From assembly GCF_038502225.1 (NCBI RefSeq), contig NC_091301.1, forward strand, positions 16,558,196 through 16,622,195: a stretch of DNA of 64,000 bases, given 5' to 3'. The position numbers were made by a program, and so were the translations under genes. The notes under the pieces are model-generated. The model ran no database searches and had not been told where the DNA came from. It worked only from the letters and a program-made list of their open reading frames with translations. Numbering within the stretch: position 1 is the stretch's first letter; each line of letters starts with the position of its first letter. The DNA comes from Cherax quadricarinatus. Taxonomy: Eukaryota; Arthropoda; Malacostraca; Decapoda; Parastacidae. Positions 62,396 to 64,000 of this stretch are shown here, one piece after another.

Positions 62396-64000
62396 CTCAG
62401 ACCTGCCACCCTCACACCTGCCACCCTCACGCCTGCCACCCTCACGCCTGCCACCCTCACGCCTGCCACCCTCACGCCTGCCACCCTCACACCTGCCACC
62501 CTCACACCTGCCACCCTCACACCTGCCACCCTCACACCTGCCACCCTCACACCTGCCACCCTCACACCTGCCACCCTCACACCTGCCACCCTCACACCTG
62601 CCACCCTCACACCTGCCACCCTGACACCTGCCACCCTGACACCTGCCACCCTGACACCTGCCACCCTGACACCTGCCACCCTCTCTCACACCTGCCACCC
62701 TCACACCTGTTACCCTCCCCCTCACACCTGCCACCCTCACACCTGTTACCCCCCTCACACCTGCCACCCTCACACCTCTTACCCTCCTCCTCACACCTGC
62801 CACCCTCACACCTGTTACCCTCCCCCTTCACACCTGCCACCCTCACACCTGCCACCCTCACACCTGTTACCCTCCCCCCTCACACCTGCCACCCTCACAC
62901 CTGTTACCCTCCCCCTCACACCTGCCACCCTCACACCTGTTACCCCCCTCACACCTGCCACCCTCACACCTCTTACCCTCCTCCTCACACCTGCCCCTTC
63001 TCACACCTGCCACCCCCTCACACCTGCCACTCCCTCACACCTGTTACCCTCCCCCTTCACACCTGCCACCCTCACACCTGTTACTCTCCCCCTCACACCT
63101 GCCGCCCTCGCACCTGTTACCCTCCCCCCTCACACCTGCCACCCTCACACCTGTTACCCTCCCCCCTCACACCTGCCACCCTCACACTTGTTACCCTCCC
63201 CCTTCACACCTGCCACCCTCACACCTGTTACCCTCCCCACTCACACCTGCCACCCTCACATCTGTTACCCTCCCCCTCACACCTGCCATCCTCACACCTG
63301 TTACCCTCCCCCTCACACCTGCAACCCTCACACCTCTTACCCTCCCCCTCACACCTGCCACCCTCACACCTGCCACCCTCACACCTGTTACCCTCCTCCC
63401 ACACACCTGCCACCCTCAAACCTGTTACCCTCCCCCTCACACCTGCCACCCTCTCACCTGTTACCCTCCCCCTCACACCTGCCACCCTCACACCTGTTAC
63501 CCTCCTCCCTCACACCTGACACCCTCATACCTGTTACCCTCCCCCTCACACCTGCCACCCTCACACCTTACCCTCCCCCCTCACACCTGCCACCCTCACA
63601 CCTGTTACCCTCCCCCTCTCACCTGCCACCCTCACACCTGTTACCCTCCTCCCACACACCTGCCACCCTCAAACCTGTTACCCTCCCCCCTCACACCTGA
63701 CACCCTCACACCTGTTACCCTCCCCCTCACACCTGCCACCCTGACACCTGTTACCCTCCCCCTCACACCTGCCACCCTGACACCTGTTACCCTCCCCCTC
63801 ACACCTGCCACCGTCACACCTGCCACCGTCACACCTGTTACCCTCCCCCCTCACACCTGTTACCCTCCCTCCTCACACCTGGCACCCTCACACCTATTAC
63901 CCTCCCTCCTCACACCTGCCACCCTCACACCTGTTACCCTCCCCCTCACACCTGCCACCCTCACACCTGTTACCCTCCCCCTCACACCTGCGACCCTAAC
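62396..64000. repeat. C-rich minisatellite, 15 bp then ~36 bp units, runs off the window
   Basis: 62399-62690 is CACACCTGCCACCCT in tandem (15 bp, with CACGCC and CTGACACC variants). From 62690 the unit is about 36 bp: CACACCTGCCACCCT, then CACACCTGTTACCCTCCCCCT. No stop occurs in one plus frame (T-P-A-T-L repeats), so a 438-codon frame appears that is not a gene. The array continues past the right edge. Confidence 0.93.

Noticed and set aside
62330..63832. T-P-A-T-L and G-G-R-C-E repeat open frames at the right edge
   Set aside because: Minisatellite translation; 15 bp and ~36 bp units keep a frame open without coding meaning.

Overview
The window is 64 kb of animal nuclear DNA. It reads as intron-rich, repeat-saturated genomic sequence of a decapod crustacean. 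The basis is two spliced genes with metazoan orthologues, many non-LTR retrotransposons of the RTE, CR1/L2 and I groups, Tigger/pogo transposons, and very dense (TA)n, (TG)n and (GA)n microsatellites. A freshwater crayfish is my best guess, from general familiarity with such repeat families; that is inference and not something the sequence proves. No bacterial-type operons, rRNA, tRNA or CRISPR arrays were seen.

Host genes. (1) Five phase-compatible exons between 6668 and 14623 (+) encode the C-terminal half of the DEAD-box RNA helicase DDX52/Rok1. The upstream exons lie left of the window. (2) Five phase-compatible exons between 48216 and 61340 (+) encode the first 257 residues of an EF-hand plus coiled-coil protein of the CRACR2A/RASEF/Rab44 type. 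It starts at an ATG here and runs off the right side.

Layout. 1-6330: RTE-like LINE copies, SINE-like repeats and a complete 2.28 kb Tigger transposon with an open transposase, inserted in a (TA)n tract. 6331-14720: DDX52, whose introns hold a 203 bp Tigger-type MITE, a 2.5 kb foldback element with a 12/36 bp tandem core, and a gutted Tigger with a nested LINE fragment. 14720-18400: MITE, LINE tails and a dead I-clade element. 18966-27540: an I-clade element with an open RT-RNase H frame, then a CR1/L2-like element whose protein carries a 2A-like NPGP motif and a PHD-like finger and has been split by a 53 bp duplication. 29100-32200: an 11 bp minisatellite with a ~1 kb higher-order period, interrupted by a probable 1,007 bp solo LTR. 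33340-34840: AT-rich MITE inverted pair and microsatellites. 34838-39387: a two-ORF LINE bounded on both sides by (GA)n. 41640-45650: a reverse-strand CR1-like LINE with a nearly intact ORF2. 48216-61340: the EF-hand gene, whose ~10.5 kb third intron holds at least seven mobile-element copies. 61760-64000: a decayed RTE fragment and a C-rich minisatellite running off the edge.

The genes do not form a functional cluster. The interest is in the mobile-element biology: a 2A-like LINE, apparent microsatellite-associated insertion, a LINE/SINE shared tail, a foldback element, and empty-site evidence for an LTR insertion.
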